Assembly (NCBI GenBank): GCA_049520515.1
Contig: JBEKPS010000002.1
Coordinates: 124,001-188,000, forward strand
Origin: JAFAMS01 sp049520515
GTDB taxonomy: Bacteria; Vulcanimicrobiota; Vulcanimicrobiia; Vulcanimicrobiales; Vulcanimicrobiaceae
DNA length: 64,000 nucleotides
Direction of reading: 5' to 3'
Part shown: piece by piece, positions 43,197 to 52,407 of the stretch
Layout: the number at the start of each line of letters is the position of its first letter
How positions within the stretch are numbered: the stretch's first letter is position 1
Program-made: the position numbers and the translations under genes
Notes under the pieces: generated by a model
What the model was told of the DNA's origin: nothing
Database searches by the model: none
The model's input: the letters and a program-made list of their open reading frames with translations, nothing else

Positions 43197-44280
43197 CGCT
43201 GTTCGTTTGACCGTTATGCTCAACGGTGAACACATGCGTCGTTCCAATCGGATCGCGTAACAGCTGCCAGAAATCGTTTTCAGTCACTCGCGCCGCGGGA
43301 ATACCGTCGATCGCCGTGATGCGATCGCCGGTTCGTAAGCCCGCCTCAGAAGCGGGTCCGCTCGCAAGCACGTCGACAACGTCGAAATAATTGCGGTCGT
43401 CGTTCTGCACGTACATGCCGGCGCGATTCGACGGCGTCGGAACATTCGTGCGCGAGTTGGGCTCGATGTAGACGACATGATGCCGGTAGTCGAGCGTCAT
43501 CGTGAGACGCCGGAGAACGTCGTTACCGAGATTGCCATCGATCCAGTGCGATGCGAACGCGCCGGCAGTATCGGTTGAGAGTTCGATCAGTATGTCGTCG
43601 ATTTCGAAGGTTCCTATACGGAGCCGTTTACCGCGCGCGAGGTCCGCACGTGAGTAACCGCCGATGCCGCGCCCTACGATCATGCTCCCGGCGGTTTGAT
43701 ACGTCTCGCGGAGGTTGTGTGCATCGACGAACGGCGAGGAGAGGATCAGCGATGCCGATGACCCGGTGTCGATCATGAACGAGCCGGCCAGCCCATCGAT
43801 CGAGCTACGGACGATCGCCTCCGATTCTCTGAGCTGAAGCGGAACGGCAGCACCGGAGCCGTCATAGTGGAAGTCGTTGCTGGGCGTGAACGTCAGCGCT
43901 TGCGCGTCGTAATCGATACGCGTGACGTAATGCGCCAATATCTCTCGCCCGACGATTGCGTTGATGGTGACGCCGTTTCCGTGCGTCAGCGCTCCCGGCA
44001 GCGGAAGCACGGCAAAGTCTTGATCGCGCATTGTCAGTCCGCCGAAACCCAGCGCATCGACGTGCGTTCGCGAGGCTTTTATCGTGGCTTCACCCGCACC
44101 CACTGCAGTACCACTCGGCTGCACGCGGAGCCCGAGTTTCCGCGCAAATTGCGGATCGATCGTATTGCCTCCGCCCGTGTCGAAGATTGCGTATGTCGGC
44201 GTGCCGTCGATTGTGATCGGTATGACGAGGTGGTTGGCTTGAAGAGAAAACGCTAAACTGAACGCAAGCGCGAGGAACAC
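43168..44280 (-). CDS. Secreted retropepsin-like aspartyl protease with C-terminal PDZ
   Basis: 370 residues from GTG 44280; an upstream TTG at 44385 would run through hisA and is less likely. A short hydrophobic signal (FLALAFSLAFSLQA) starts the protein. Two Asp-Thr-Gly motifs follow, YAIFDTGGGNTID and SFMIDTGSSASLIL, so both halves of an aspartyl protease are in one chain. A PDZ domain with GPASEAGLRTGDRITAIDG closes it. Function probably is periplasmic proteolysis or peptide binding. The start is 27 bases from the divergent hisA start. Confidence 0.75.
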   Translation of the reverse strand: MFLALAFSLAFSLQANHLVIPITIDGTPTYAIFDTGGGNTIDPQFARKLGLRVQPSGTAVGAGEATIKASRTHVDALGFGGLTMRDQDFAVLPLPGALTHGNGVTINAIVGREILAHYVTRIDYDAQALTFTPSNDFHYDGSGAAVPLQLRESEAIVRSSIDGLAGSFMIDTGSSASLILSSPFVDAHNLRETYQTAGSMIVGRGIGGYSRADLARGKRLRIGTFEIDDILIELSTDTAGAFASHWIDGNLGNDVLRRLTMTLDYRHHVVYIEPNSRTNVPTPSNRAGMYVQNDDRNYFDVVDVLASGPASEAGLRTGDRITAIDGIPAARVTENDFWQLLRDPIGTTHVFTVEHNGQTNSVSVTLRDIA

Positions 44281-44307
44281 GCGCGCTGTTTGCGGGAAAA
44301 TGTGGGG

Positions 44308-45051
44308 ATGGACCTGCTCGCGCGCACCATCCTCGTCGTCCCGGCAATCGACTTGCGCGGCGGACGATGCGTGCGTCTGCTGCAAGGCGATCCGTCCAAA
44401 GAAAAGTCATATGACGCCGATCCGGTCGCGCGCGCAAAAGCCTTCGTTCGCGCCGGTGCGACGCGATTGCACGTGGTCGATCTCGACGGCGCGCTCGGCA
44501 GCGGCGAGAATCTTGCGGCGCTGCGCGCGATTTGCGCTGCGACTGGCGTCCGGGTCCAAACCGGCGGCGGCGTTCGCCGCCCGGCCGATATCGAAGCGCG
44601 CCTCGCAGCCGGCGCAACCGAAGTCATTATCGGGACGCTGCTGGTCGAAGATCCGCCGGGCGCGCGGATGCTGATCGAACGCTATCGCGAGCGATTGATC
44701 GCGGGCATCGACGCGCGCGGCGACCGCGTCGCTACGCGAGGCTGGCAGCAGCAGTCGCACGTCTCACGCGATGCGCTGGTGCGCGACGTTGCCAGCTGGG
44801 GCGTCGAACGTATCATCTATACGGAGATCGCGCGTGACGGTATGGGGAGCGGCTACGATCTGGCCGCGCTCACCCACGTCGCAAAGCTGGCGCCCGTGCG
44901 GATATCAGCCAGCGGTGGCGCGCGCACCGTCGACGATTTGATCGCGTTGCGCGAAGGCACGCCCTCGACCGTCGATCATGCGATCGTCGGACGCGCGCTT
45001 TACGAGGGAACGATCGATTTAGAGGAAGTGATTACCGCCGTCGGGACCTGA
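44308..45051 (+). CDS. hisA: Phosphoribosylformimino-5-aminoimidazole carboxamide ribotide isomerase HisA
   Basis: 247 residues from ATG 44308 with GGGG just upstream; TTG 44290 is an alternative. VVPAIDLRGGRCVRLLQGD with the catalytic Asp, LHVVDLDGALG, VQTGGGVRR, and the second half YTEIARDGMGSGYDL and ISASGGARTVDDL show the TIM-barrel HisA rather than HisF. It could also serve in tryptophan synthesis (PriA) in some phyla. Convergent overlap of 52 bases with the receptor gene. Confidence 0.92.
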   Translation: MDLLARTILVVPAIDLRGGRCVRLLQGDPSKEKSYDADPVARAKAFVRAGATRLHVVDLDGALGSGENLAALRAICAATGVRVQTGGGVRRPADIEARLAAGATEVIIGTLLVEDPPGARMLIERYRERLIAGIDARGDRVATRGWQQQSHVSRDALVRDVASWGVERIIYTEIARDGMGSGYDLAALTHVAKLAPVRISASGGARTVDDLIALREGTPSTVDHAIVGRALYEGTIDLEEVITAVGT

Positions 45052-47183
45052 TCGTCGACAGTCGTGTCGTCATGGAACATTTCGACGGTTTGACTGAGGC
45101 GCGCCGCTTCGATGTGCAGCGAGAACGTCACGTCTTGGAATTGTTCGGCAGCGTTCGCGACCGCGCGCGTGCCCTCGGCAAGCGCTTCGACGTTGCGCGT
45201 GGTGCGATCGGCCGCTAGGCGTCCGCGCTCGGACGCATCGACGAGCGTTTCGATCGTTGAGTCAAGGACCGCACCCAGATCGCGATTGCGTGTAGTCAGG
45301 GTCTCGAGCTCGCGGCCGGCCGCGCGCAACGCGTCGCGGATCTCGGATTGCGAGCCGGCGAGCTGCGCGGCCGTTGCGATTTGTGCGCGCATCCCGTCGA
45401 TGTCGGAAACGATGCTCACCAGCGCGTCGGAGGCCGCAATCGTGCGCTGGCGTCCCCGTGCGACGGCGGTGCTGCCTGCGCGCGTTTCCGTAACTGCACG
45501 CTCCATGTCGGCTTGCGTCTTGCGAATGAGTCCGGAGATTTCTTTGGTTGCCGTTCCGGAGCTATCGGCCAGCTTGCGAATCTCATCGGCGACGACGGCG
45601 AATCCACGTCCGTGCTCACCGGCGCGCGCTGCTTCGATTGCGGCGTTGAGCGCAAGCAAATTCGTTTGATCCGAAATCTCTTCGATCGTCACCGCGATCG
45701 CGCCGATCTGCGCAGATGCGGCAGCCAGCGATGCCATCGCTTCGTGCGTCCGATCCATCGCCGTCGCGGCGGCACCTGACACCACGCTGGCTTCGGTGAG
45801 TGCGGCCGTGGCTTCGGCGGCGTTCTCGGCCGCGCGTTCGCTCAGAGCGGATGCGTTGCGTACGACTCCGTAGCGCTCGGCAGTGATTTCTTCGAGACGA
45901 TTGAGCGACGTCGCCGTGATCGATGCAGCATTCCCGAGCTCGCCCGCGATTGCAAGCGATTCACGCGCGACACGCCGCACGGTCCCCGTGGCGTCGACAA
46001 CTTTGCCGAAGGTAACGTCGATCTCGCGCATCGCGATGCCTGAGGAGTGCAGATCGTTCGCGGTAGCGGCCGACACCGCCGAGAGCTCGGAGGCACGCTC
46101 GCGCAGCGCGGTCGCCTCGCCTTCGAGCGCGCGTGCGACACGGCGCGCGTCGCCGAACGCGCGACGCACGGTTTCAACCAAGTGACGCAGGGCGAGGCCG
46201 AGCGAATCGCCGCGCGAACGCGGAATAACTTCGACGCCAAGATCGCCGTGCGCGATGCGAACGGAGTCTTCCGCGAGATGCGCAAGCGCAACGTTGGTTG
46301 CAACGAAGGCCGCGACGAGGTTTCCGATTTCGTGCGGTGCTTGCGGTTCGTAACGCATCTCTTGCGCAGCAATTGTGTCGCCGTCCTGACCGCGTCGCAG
46401 CAGTTCGGCGATTCGGCGAACGGGCTGGACGATGCTCAGATTCAGATACCACCCGATCACTACAGCGAAGACAATTGCTGTTCCGCATGAAGCGACAACC
46501 GTCAGGATCGCGAACCGGTAACCCTCGCTCGGGTCGCCGCCCATTCGCACCATGGATGCCAAGTGCAACATCCCGGATGCCATGACGAGCAAGATGACGA
46601 CGACGATTGCGCCGACCGCTACGCCGAGCCGGCGTGCGAGGCCGCCTTCGCGGTGATCGTCGGAGGGAACATCGATTGAGACGCTTTGCGCGACGAGCGC
46701 GACCAAGGCTGCTCGCGCCTGCTCGCTGCTGAGATATGTCGGCACTGCGACGATAATCGTCGCGATCGCCAACAGCAACGGTGTTCCCTGAAAGTTACGG
46801 TCAAGCGATTCACCAGCTAGCGCATTTCCGAGAGGTACGGCGGCGAGAATGACGATGTCGTAGAGCGCCGCCATCAAAACGGAAACAAACAGCGGAAACC
46901 ATTGAAGTCGCGACCAGACTTCGCCGAGTCGACGGAAGTCGCGTTCGCCGCGCTCGAATAACTGCAGCGCCGTGCGCACCGGCGAGAGAAAGCGCCGCAA
47001 CGCAAGTGTTCCGACGAACGACGACACGAGTGCCGCCGCGATGACGCCGGTAACAGGCCATCGCCCTACGCTGTAGTCACCGAACGCAAGCGCGACAACG
47101 ACGAGCAGCGGCGCAGTCGCGAGCGTAATGACGTAGCGCCGCATTGCGGCCGCCGACAATAGTTCATGATAACGCGCGAGCAT
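45000..47183 (-). CDS. Methyl-accepting chemotaxis-type receptor
   Basis: 727 residues. Five or six N-terminal membrane helices (about 15-260), no large periplasmic sensor domain, a HAMP unit after the last helix (LSIVQPVRRIAELLRR) and a second HAMP-like segment near 330. A long coiled coil follows with the conserved tip ISDQTNLLALNAAIEAARAG and FAVVADEIRKLAD. The tip contacts CheA and CheW. With little outside the membrane it may sense a membrane or cytoplasmic signal. No che genes lie nearby. Confidence 0.9.
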   Translation of the reverse strand: MLARYHELLSAAAMRRYVITLATAPLLVVVALAFGDYSVGRWPVTGVIAAALVSSFVGTLALRRFLSPVRTALQLFERGERDFRRLGEVWSRLQWFPLFVSVLMAALYDIVILAAVPLGNALAGESLDRNFQGTPLLLAIATIIVAVPTYLSSEQARAALVALVAQSVSIDVPSDDHREGGLARRLGVAVGAIVVVILLVMASGMLHLASMVRMGGDPSEGYRFAILTVVASCGTAIVFAVVIGWYLNLSIVQPVRRIAELLRRGQDGDTIAAQEMRYEPQAPHEIGNLVAAFVATNVALAHLAEDSVRIAHGDLGVEVIPRSRGDSLGLALRHLVETVRRAFGDARRVARALEGEATALRERASELSAVSAATANDLHSSGIAMREIDVTFGKVVDATGTVRRVARESLAIAGELGNAASITATSLNRLEEITAERYGVVRNASALSERAAENAAEATAALTEASVVSGAAATAMDRTHEAMASLAAASAQIGAIAVTIEEISDQTNLLALNAAIEAARAGEHGRGFAVVADEIRKLADSSGTATKEISGLIRKTQADMERAVTETRAGSTAVARGRQRTIAASDALVSIVSDIDGMRAQIATAAQLAGSQSEIRDALRAAGRELETLTTRNRDLGAVLDSTIETLVDASERGRLAADRTTRNVEALAEGTRAVANAAEQFQDVTFSLHIEAARLSQTVEMFHDDTTVDDQVPTAVITSSKSIVPS

Positions 47184-47202
47184 TCACGTCGTGGCTTCGC
47201 CG

Positions 47203-48306
47203 CTACGTAACGAACACCCGCGGCGTGTGAAGCGGCAAACGCGCGACGATTTCGTAATCGATCGTCCCAGCCCAGTTCGCCCAATCTTCTGCGCTCAAAA
47301 TTGCGTCGTGGTCGCGTCCGATAAGTGTGACCTGCATCCCCGGCGTTGCAGAAGTGACGCTCGTCACGTCGACCATCGTCATATTCATGCACACGCGACC
47401 GACGATCGGACAACGCTTGCCGTCGACCAAAACCGCACCGTGATTGCTGACTGCGCGCGGAATCCCCTCGGCGTAACCGATTGGAAGCACGCCGATGCGA
47501 GCATTTGATGTCGTTCGATACGTGCGACCATAACCAACCGATGTTTCCGCGGGAACATCGCGAACGGAAACGAGACGCGTTGTCCACCGTAATGCGGGGC
47601 GCAGCGGAATTGCGTCGCCGAGTCGCGCTTGTGTTTCCGGCGACGGCCACAAACCATAGAGTGCAATGCCGATGCGCACCATATCGAGACGCGTTTGCGG
47701 CCACAGCATCGCTGCCGCCGATGCAGCGATGTGACGCAGGCCGGGCGGCGCGTTCTTCACGGCTTCTTGAAAGCGTGCCAGCTGCACGAGCGTGAAATCG
47801 GAATCGAGCTCCTCGGCAGCGGCGAGATGCGAGTACGCGCCTTCGAGCGTGAGCTCAGGCGTGCTTGCGTACGTCTTGATTGCATCCGGCGCAGCGCTGG
47901 GCGAGAGACCGATGCGCGAGACGCCGGTCTCGATCTTCACGTGAACGGCGAAGCTCTTGTTGCGGCGGCGCGCAACGCTCGCGACGCGGCGCGCGTACGC
48001 ACCGGTATCCCAGAGGGTGATCGCCGCATTCGATGCATGCGCGAGGTCGAGGTCGCTCGATTCGATCGGCCCCATGATGAGAATCGGCGCGCGAATACCG
48101 GCTTCGCGTAACGCGACGGCTTCACCGACCTCGTAGACGCAAAAACGCTCGACGCGATCTTCAAGGGCGCGCGCAACTTCAGCGATCCCGTGTCCATATG
48201 CGTTCGCTTTGACGACGGCTCCGAATTTCGCGGGTCGCACGAACCGCGAGATCGCATCGACGTTCGCCGCGATCGCGCCAAGATCGATCTCAACCTGGGC
48301 TTGCAT
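47203..48306 (-). CDS. alr: Alanine racemase
   Basis: 367 residues from ATG 48306; the longer frame upstream only reads through a dispersed repeat and is rejected. The PLP lysine is in FGAVVKANAYGHG near residue 35, HVKIETGVSRIGL follows, and the second catalytic Tyr is in SVGYGRTYRT; GRVCMNMTMVDVT is also conserved. It makes D-alanine for the Ddl and MurF steps. It is separate from the dcw cluster and divergent from the SDR gene. Confidence 0.94.
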   Translation of the reverse strand: MQAQVEIDLGAIAANVDAISRFVRPAKFGAVVKANAYGHGIAEVARALEDRVERFCVYEVGEAVALREAGIRAPILIMGPIESSDLDLAHASNAAITLWDTGAYARRVASVARRRNKSFAVHVKIETGVSRIGLSPSAAPDAIKTYASTPELTLEGAYSHLAAAEELDSDFTLVQLARFQEAVKNAPPGLRHIAASAAAMLWPQTRLDMVRIGIALYGLWPSPETQARLGDAIPLRPALRWTTRLVSVRDVPAETSVGYGRTYRTTSNARIGVLPIGYAEGIPRAVSNHGAVLVDGKRCPIVGRVCMNMTMVDVTSVTSATPGMQVTLIGRDHDAILSAEDWANWAGTIDYEIVARLPLHTPRVFVT

Positions 48307-48332
48307 GCTTTCGAGGTTCGTCGCGACGCCGG

Positions 48333-48357
48333 TGTCACCCTGAGCGAAGTCGAAGGG
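48333..48357. repeat. Dispersed repeat copy 1 (TGTCACCCTGAGCGAAG type)
   Basis: A 25-base element starting TGTCACCCTGAGCG and ending GTCGAAGGG lies between the divergent alr and SDR starts. A related longer copy is at 62051. This type of short intergenic repeat is widespread in unrelated bacteria. Confidence 0.65.
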
Positions 48358-48365
48358 CCGTTCCG

Positions 48366-49088
48366 ATGACAGTAGCAGTCGTAACCGGTGGCGGGAGTGG
48401 AATCGGAGCCGCACTCTGCGGTGTTCTCGGCGAAGCTGGCTTCCAGGTCGCGGTCGCTGACCTCGATCTTGGCGCCGCGGAGAAGATCGCAAAAGAACGC
48501 GGAGGCAAGGCCTTCAAGGTCGATGTCGGCGACGAAGCCTCAGTCGTTGCGTTGTTCGCTGCGGTGAACGATGCGTTCGGGCAACTCGACGCGCTTGCGA
48601 CGCCGGCCGGAATCGCTGATACGACGCCGTTCACGGAACTGAGCGTCGAGCGTTGGATGCAAGTTTATCGCGTCAACGTCGTCGGCACGTGGCTCTGCAT
48701 TCGCGAAGCAGTTAAATATATGAAGCCCGGCGGCCGAATTTGCACGGTCTCGAGCGTTGCCGGCAAACGTGGCGGTGGTCTCGCGGGTACGGCCGCCTAT
48801 TCCGCGAGCAAAGGGGCGGTCATCGCACTGACGCGCAACGCCGCGCGTGTCTTCGGGCCGAAGGGGATTGGAATCAACGGCGTGTGCCCGGCCGGAACCG
48901 ATACGCCGATGGGCAAGCAAGTGATGCCGAACCCCGAAGCGCGCGCGCTCTCGATCGCCGCACATCCGATTGGGCGTCTCGCCGAACCCAAAGAAGTCGC
49001 CGAAGCCATCGCGTGGCTGCTCTCGCCGAAGTCTTCCTATGTATTAGGCGAGATGCTGAACGTCGACGGCGGCGTCATGATGGATTAG
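48366..49088 (+). CDS. Short-chain dehydrogenase/reductase
   Basis: 240 residues. NAD(P)-binding VVTGGGSGIGAALC at the start, Ser in CTVSSVAGK, and the catalytic YSASKGAVIAL (YxxxK) near residue 151 make a complete classical SDR. The C-terminal LNVDGGVMMD is also typical. After the first beta strand the acidic residue D35 suggests a preference for NAD. The substrate is not predictable from the sequence or the neighbours. Confidence 0.88.
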   Translation: MTVAVVTGGGSGIGAALCGVLGEAGFQVAVADLDLGAAEKIAKERGGKAFKVDVGDEASVVALFAAVNDAFGQLDALATPAGIADTTPFTELSVERWMQVYRVNVVGTWLCIREAVKYMKPGGRICTVSSVAGKRGGGLAGTAAYSASKGAVIALTRNAARVFGPKGIGINGVCPAGTDTPMGKQVMPNPEARALSIAAHPIGRLAEPKEVAEAIAWLLSPKSSYVLGEMLNVDGGVMMD

Positions 49089-49101
49089 TTAGGATGACAC
49101 G

Positions 49102-49929
49102 CTATGACAAGAAGTCTGCGACGTTGAGGCAGTAGGTCTTGATATCGTCGAGCAGTTCGGGATGCTCGGCGATCATCGTGCGTGGCGCTTCCGCAACGAA
49201 GCTCGGGCAGCCCATCTTGGTATCCCAATTGTAATCGGCGAGATGATGGAACGTCGATTCGGCAATCGCGTTCCCTTGGGGTCTGGTTGAATTGAATGCA
49301 ACGACGAGATTGAAATCGCGCCCCGTTACTTGACTGCGTCCGCGTGCAATCACGCGCGCCGTCCCGTCCTCTTTCGGTGCGCTGACATCGCCTTCGTGCG
49401 GATGCGAAGGAAAATAACGGAGCGCCGATCCGTCACGACGACGCATCACCGGATGCACGGGGTCGACGACCGCAATCGTTTGGACATCGCCGTTCGAACC
49501 CGAATGAAAGTTCGGCCAGTCGATACTCGTCGTCACCGCGTCGTCGCGGGTACGCAACGATTCATCCGGATCGGGATTGCGTGTATGAAAGTGATGTGCA
49601 AGCCCGATGCCGTCGAGATCGCAAATCGAGCTGCCGAGATCCATGTGATCCCGCGTCACGAAGAGCCCGCCGCCGCCGCGCCGGAAGTTGGAGATCGCGC
49701 GGCATTCATCCGGCGTAAGGCCATTGCCCGTATCGACGGCGATCAGCCAGATTTGGTCGTAATCGGTGCGATCGATCGTGGCCAGTATGGGATCCGAACC
49801 GGTTGTGCTCTTATTCCGCGCGGTGACGTCGTGCTGCGTCGCGAGCAGGTTCCGTAACAGGCTAAAGCGGCCGACGTTCCAGTCGTCTTCCGTATACGGA
49901 ATGGTCGTTTGCAAGAGAATTCGAGCCAT
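49102..49929 (-). CDS. ThuA-like (glutamine amidotransferase-fold) protein
   Basis: 275 residues. IWLIAVDTGNGLTPDECRAI followed by FRRGGGGLFVTRDH recalls the ThuA/class I amidotransferase-like fold used in sugar utilisation proteins. The catalytic Cys of true amidotransferases is not evident. It lies 14 bases downstream of a sugar ABC ATPase gene and a threonine dehydrogenase-like gene on the same strand, which would suit a sugar or polyol role. Confidence 0.6.
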   Translation of the reverse strand: MARILLQTTIPYTEDDWNVGRFSLLRNLLATQHDVTARNKSTTGSDPILATIDRTDYDQIWLIAVDTGNGLTPDECRAISNFRRGGGGLFVTRDHMDLGSSICDLDGIGLAHHFHTRNPDPDESLRTRDDAVTTSIDWPNFHSGSNGDVQTIAVVDPVHPVMRRRDGSALRYFPSHPHEGDVSAPKEDGTARVIARGRSQVTGRDFNLVVAFNSTRPQGNAIAESTFHHLADYNWDTKMGCPSFVAEAPRTMIAEHPELLDDIKTYCLNVADFLS

Positions 49930-49943
49930 GGCCGCTACCGTTC

Positions 49944-51032
49944 TTAGAAGAACGCGACTCCGGACTCGGGGTCGAACGCGTGAGTTTTCGCGACGTTGAA
50001 TGCGAGTGCAGCGTTCGAGCCTGCAGCGAGTGGAACGTCAGGCGACGCGCGCAGCAAGAGATTTTGATCGCCGACGACCGTGAAGGCAATCTGCTCGGCG
50101 CCGAGCTGCTCGACGACGTCGATGTGGCCGCTCGCGTTCGAATCGCCGTCCGGGGCGCTCGTGACGCGAACGTCTTCCGGCCGCACGCCGAGGACGATCT
50201 TGTTGCCGTTCGCGCTGAGCTTCGCGGTATGCGCAGCCGGCAAGAGCGTCTTGAACGACTTGCCGTGAGCATAGACGCGATCGCCGTCGCGCACAACGTC
50301 GGCATCGATGAAGTTCATCGGCGGCGAGCCGATGAACCCGGCCACGAAGCGGTTGACAGGATGATCGTAAAGTTCTTTGGGTGCAGCGATCTGTTGAATG
50401 AGTCCGTCGTTCATCACGACGATCCGATCTCCCATCGTCATCGCTTCGACCTGATCGTGCGTGACGTACACCGTCGTCGTCTGCACGCGCCGATGCAGCT
50501 GCACCAGCTCGACGCGCATTTGCACGCGGAGCTTCGCATCCAGATTCGAGAGCGGCTCGTCCATTAAGAACACAGCAGGATCGCGAACCATCGCCCGGCC
50601 AAGTGCCGCACGTTGACGCTGTCCGCCCGACATTTCCTTCGGTCGCCGCTGTAAAAGATGCGTGATCCCAAGAATCTCGGCAGCGCCATTGACGCGACCC
50701 TGGATCTCGCTCGACGGCATCTTGCGCAGCTTGAGCGAGAACGCCATGTTTTCGTAGACGCTCATATGCGGATAGAGCGCGTAGTTCTGAAAGACCATCG
50801 CGATGTTGCGGTCGCGCGGTTCGACGTCGTTCACGACGCGGTCGCCGATGAATATTTTCCCGTCGCTCACCGTTTCGAGACCCGCGACCATCCGCAGTGT
50901 CGTCGTCTTACCGCACCCGGATGGTCCGACGAACACGAGAAACTCGCGATCCGGAATATCCATCGTCATCTCGTGAACGACAACGTTCTTTCCGAATCGT
51001 TTTGACACGGACTCGAGGCGCACGCCAGCCAT
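49944..51032 (-). CDS. Sugar-type ABC transporter ATPase (MalK/UgpC/MsmX family)
   Basis: 362 residues. Walker A FVGPSGCGKTTTLR, signature EMSGGQRQRAALGRAM and Walker B PAVFLMDEPLSNLDAKLR are complete, with the D-loop and the H in VYVTHDQVEAMTMG. The C-terminal 130 residues form the TOBE/regulatory part (NKIVLGVRPEDVRV) of the MalK group. No permease or binding protein is next to it, so it may serve several importers like MsmX. Confidence 0.92.
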   Translation of the reverse strand: MAGVRLESVSKRFGKNVVVHEMTMDIPDREFLVFVGPSGCGKTTTLRMVAGLETVSDGKIFIGDRVVNDVEPRDRNIAMVFQNYALYPHMSVYENMAFSLKLRKMPSSEIQGRVNGAAEILGITHLLQRRPKEMSGGQRQRAALGRAMVRDPAVFLMDEPLSNLDAKLRVQMRVELVQLHRRVQTTTVYVTHDQVEAMTMGDRIVVMNDGLIQQIAAPKELYDHPVNRFVAGFIGSPPMNFIDADVVRDGDRVYAHGKSFKTLLPAAHTAKLSANGNKIVLGVRPEDVRVTSAPDGDSNASGHIDVVEQLGAEQIAFTVVGDQNLLLRASPDVPLAAGSNAALAFNVAKTHAFDPESGVAFF

Positions 51033-51045
51033 GCGCCCAGACCGT

Positions 51046-52089
51046 TCAATTCGGCGAGATGATCACCTTTGCGGAATCGCCCTTCAAAAGCTGGATACCT
51101 CGATCGAATTCCTCAAGACCCAGCCGGTGCGTAATCATCCCCGAAAGATCGAGCCGTCCCGATTGGATCATCGCAAGCAGCATCTCCCACGTATCCCAAA
51201 TGCGTCGTCCGAACGTCCCTTTGAGGACGATCATCTTCTTACTAATGAAGGCGGCGATGTCGATTGGGATTGGCTCGTTCGGAAGTCCAACGCACACGAT
51301 CGATGCCTCGCGGCGAACGGCGCGCAGTAGCGTCTCGAGCGTCCCTGGCGCGGCCGAGATCTCGAATCCGACGTCGAAGCCGCCGTGGCGCGAATAGTCT
51401 TTGCGCACGATTCCCTCGAGATCGAATCCCGGCGCAAGCGGATCGAGCGCGCGTGCGCCGCGGTCTTCGGCAAGCTTGCGGCGGAACGGATTCGGTTCGA
51501 GCGCGACGACCGAGGTTGCACCCATGACGAAGGCAAGCTGAATCAGCGTAAGACCGATTGGGCCCGCGCCCGTGATCAAAACGCTACAGCCATCCAGATT
51601 TCCGGCGCGCTGTATCGCGTGGACGGCGACGCCGCTCGGCTCGAAAAGTGCGCCTAGCTCGAGCGGTAGATCGTCCGGCAGAGGAAAGCAAACGCGTTCC
51701 GGCAGCGAGAGATATTCCGCAAACGCGCCCGGCCGGGTGACGCCGAGCAGCTTCATCTCAGAGCAGTTGTGGGCGTTGCCGGTTCGGCACATGTAGCACG
51801 CGCCGCAAAAGATGTGCGACTCGGCGGCGATGCGCTGACCCACCCGCAAGTTCCTCACGTTCGAGCCGATGCGTACGATCGTTCCGGCGCATTCGTGTCC
51901 GATGACGAGCGGCAAGATGGGGTCGAATGCCTGGGCGCTCTTGTCCCAGGCGTAGAGGTGGGCGTCGGTCCCGCAGATCGAGGTCGCGGCCACTTGGACC
52001 AGGACGTCGTCGGCGCCGATCTCCGGCTCGGGCTGCTCTTTGGTGAACTCGACCCCGGCAGCCGGCTTCGATTTAAGGATGGCGCGCAT
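51046..52089 (-). CDS. Zinc-dependent dehydrogenase, L-threonine 3-dehydrogenase-like
   Basis: 347 residues of the medium-chain family. Catalytic zinc ligands are in SICGTDAHLY (Cys) and VIGHECAGTIV (His-Glu); the structural zinc loop CGACYMCRTGNAHNC has all four cysteines; GAGPIGLTLIQLA is the NAD site. CGTDAHLYAWDK, CRTGNAHNC and the C-terminal ITHRLGLEEFDRGIQLL are closest to threonine dehydrogenase, but related sugar-alcohol dehydrogenases cannot be excluded. Upstream of the ABC ATPase gene by 13 bases. Confidence 0.82.
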   Translation of the reverse strand: MRAILKSKPAAGVEFTKEQPEPEIGADDVLVQVAATSICGTDAHLYAWDKSAQAFDPILPLVIGHECAGTIVRIGSNVRNLRVGQRIAAESHIFCGACYMCRTGNAHNCSEMKLLGVTRPGAFAEYLSLPERVCFPLPDDLPLELGALFEPSGVAVHAIQRAGNLDGCSVLITGAGPIGLTLIQLAFVMGATSVVALEPNPFRRKLAEDRGARALDPLAPGFDLEGIVRKDYSRHGGFDVGFEISAAPGTLETLLRAVRREASIVCVGLPNEPIPIDIAAFISKKMIVLKGTFGRRIWDTWEMLLAMIQSGRLDLSGMITHRLGLEEFDRGIQLLKGDSAKVIISPN

Positions 52090-52303
52090 ATCTCAGCCTT
52101 GGCCCAGGGGCTTCGGAGGCCTTTCTCAGCGCCGGCGAGCTACGATTGGGGCGGGAAAGGAACCCCTCAGGAAGCCCAAGAGCGGCCTGGTTGCCTCCAC
52201 GGCTGCCCTTACTGGGGAGGGTCAGTTAGCCCGAGACCCCTCTGCGAGCAACAGACCCTCCCCTCAACGCTTGTCTTAGGAGACAGCGGCCTGGCTGACG
52301 GGA
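52090..52303. other. Intergenic region with a 10-base inverted repeat
   Basis: Between the divergent dehydrogenase and groES genes. GGGGAGGGTC (52214-52223) and GACCCTCCCC (52254-52263) are a perfect inverted repeat with a 30-base loop. No T-run follows, so it is not an ordinary terminator. It could form an RNA structure or be a protein site. The rest shows no gene. Confidence 0.45.
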
Positions 52304-52333
52304 CTTGCACTCTTGTGCCGAGTCTGCTAAATT
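52304..52333 (+). promoter_or_regulatory. groESL promoter with a degenerate CIRCE operator
   Basis: TTGCAC (52305-52310), 17 bases and TAAATT (52328-52333) form the promoter. CTTGCACTC (52304-52312) and GTCTGCTAA (52322-52330) flank a nine-base spacer; each half matches the CIRCE halves TTAGCACTC and GAGTGCTAA in seven of nine positions. HrcA repression is therefore likely. hrcA itself is not in this window. Confidence 0.6.
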
Positions 52334-52407
52334 TATTCGGCGCCTGGCAGTCTCCGACGCCAAGTGCCAAAAGCATATTTGAATTTGCATTTGTTTGGGA
52401 GGAAATT

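Noticed and set aside
48307..48492. Extended alanine racemase start at 48492
   Set aside because: The extra residues come from the dispersed repeat and the divergent SDR gene; the family start is ATG 48306.
51769..52407. Long N-terminal extension of GroES
   Set aside because: GroES is about 100 residues, and a strong ribosome binding site precedes GTG 52408; the extension lies over the promoter and the divergent dehydrogenase gene.
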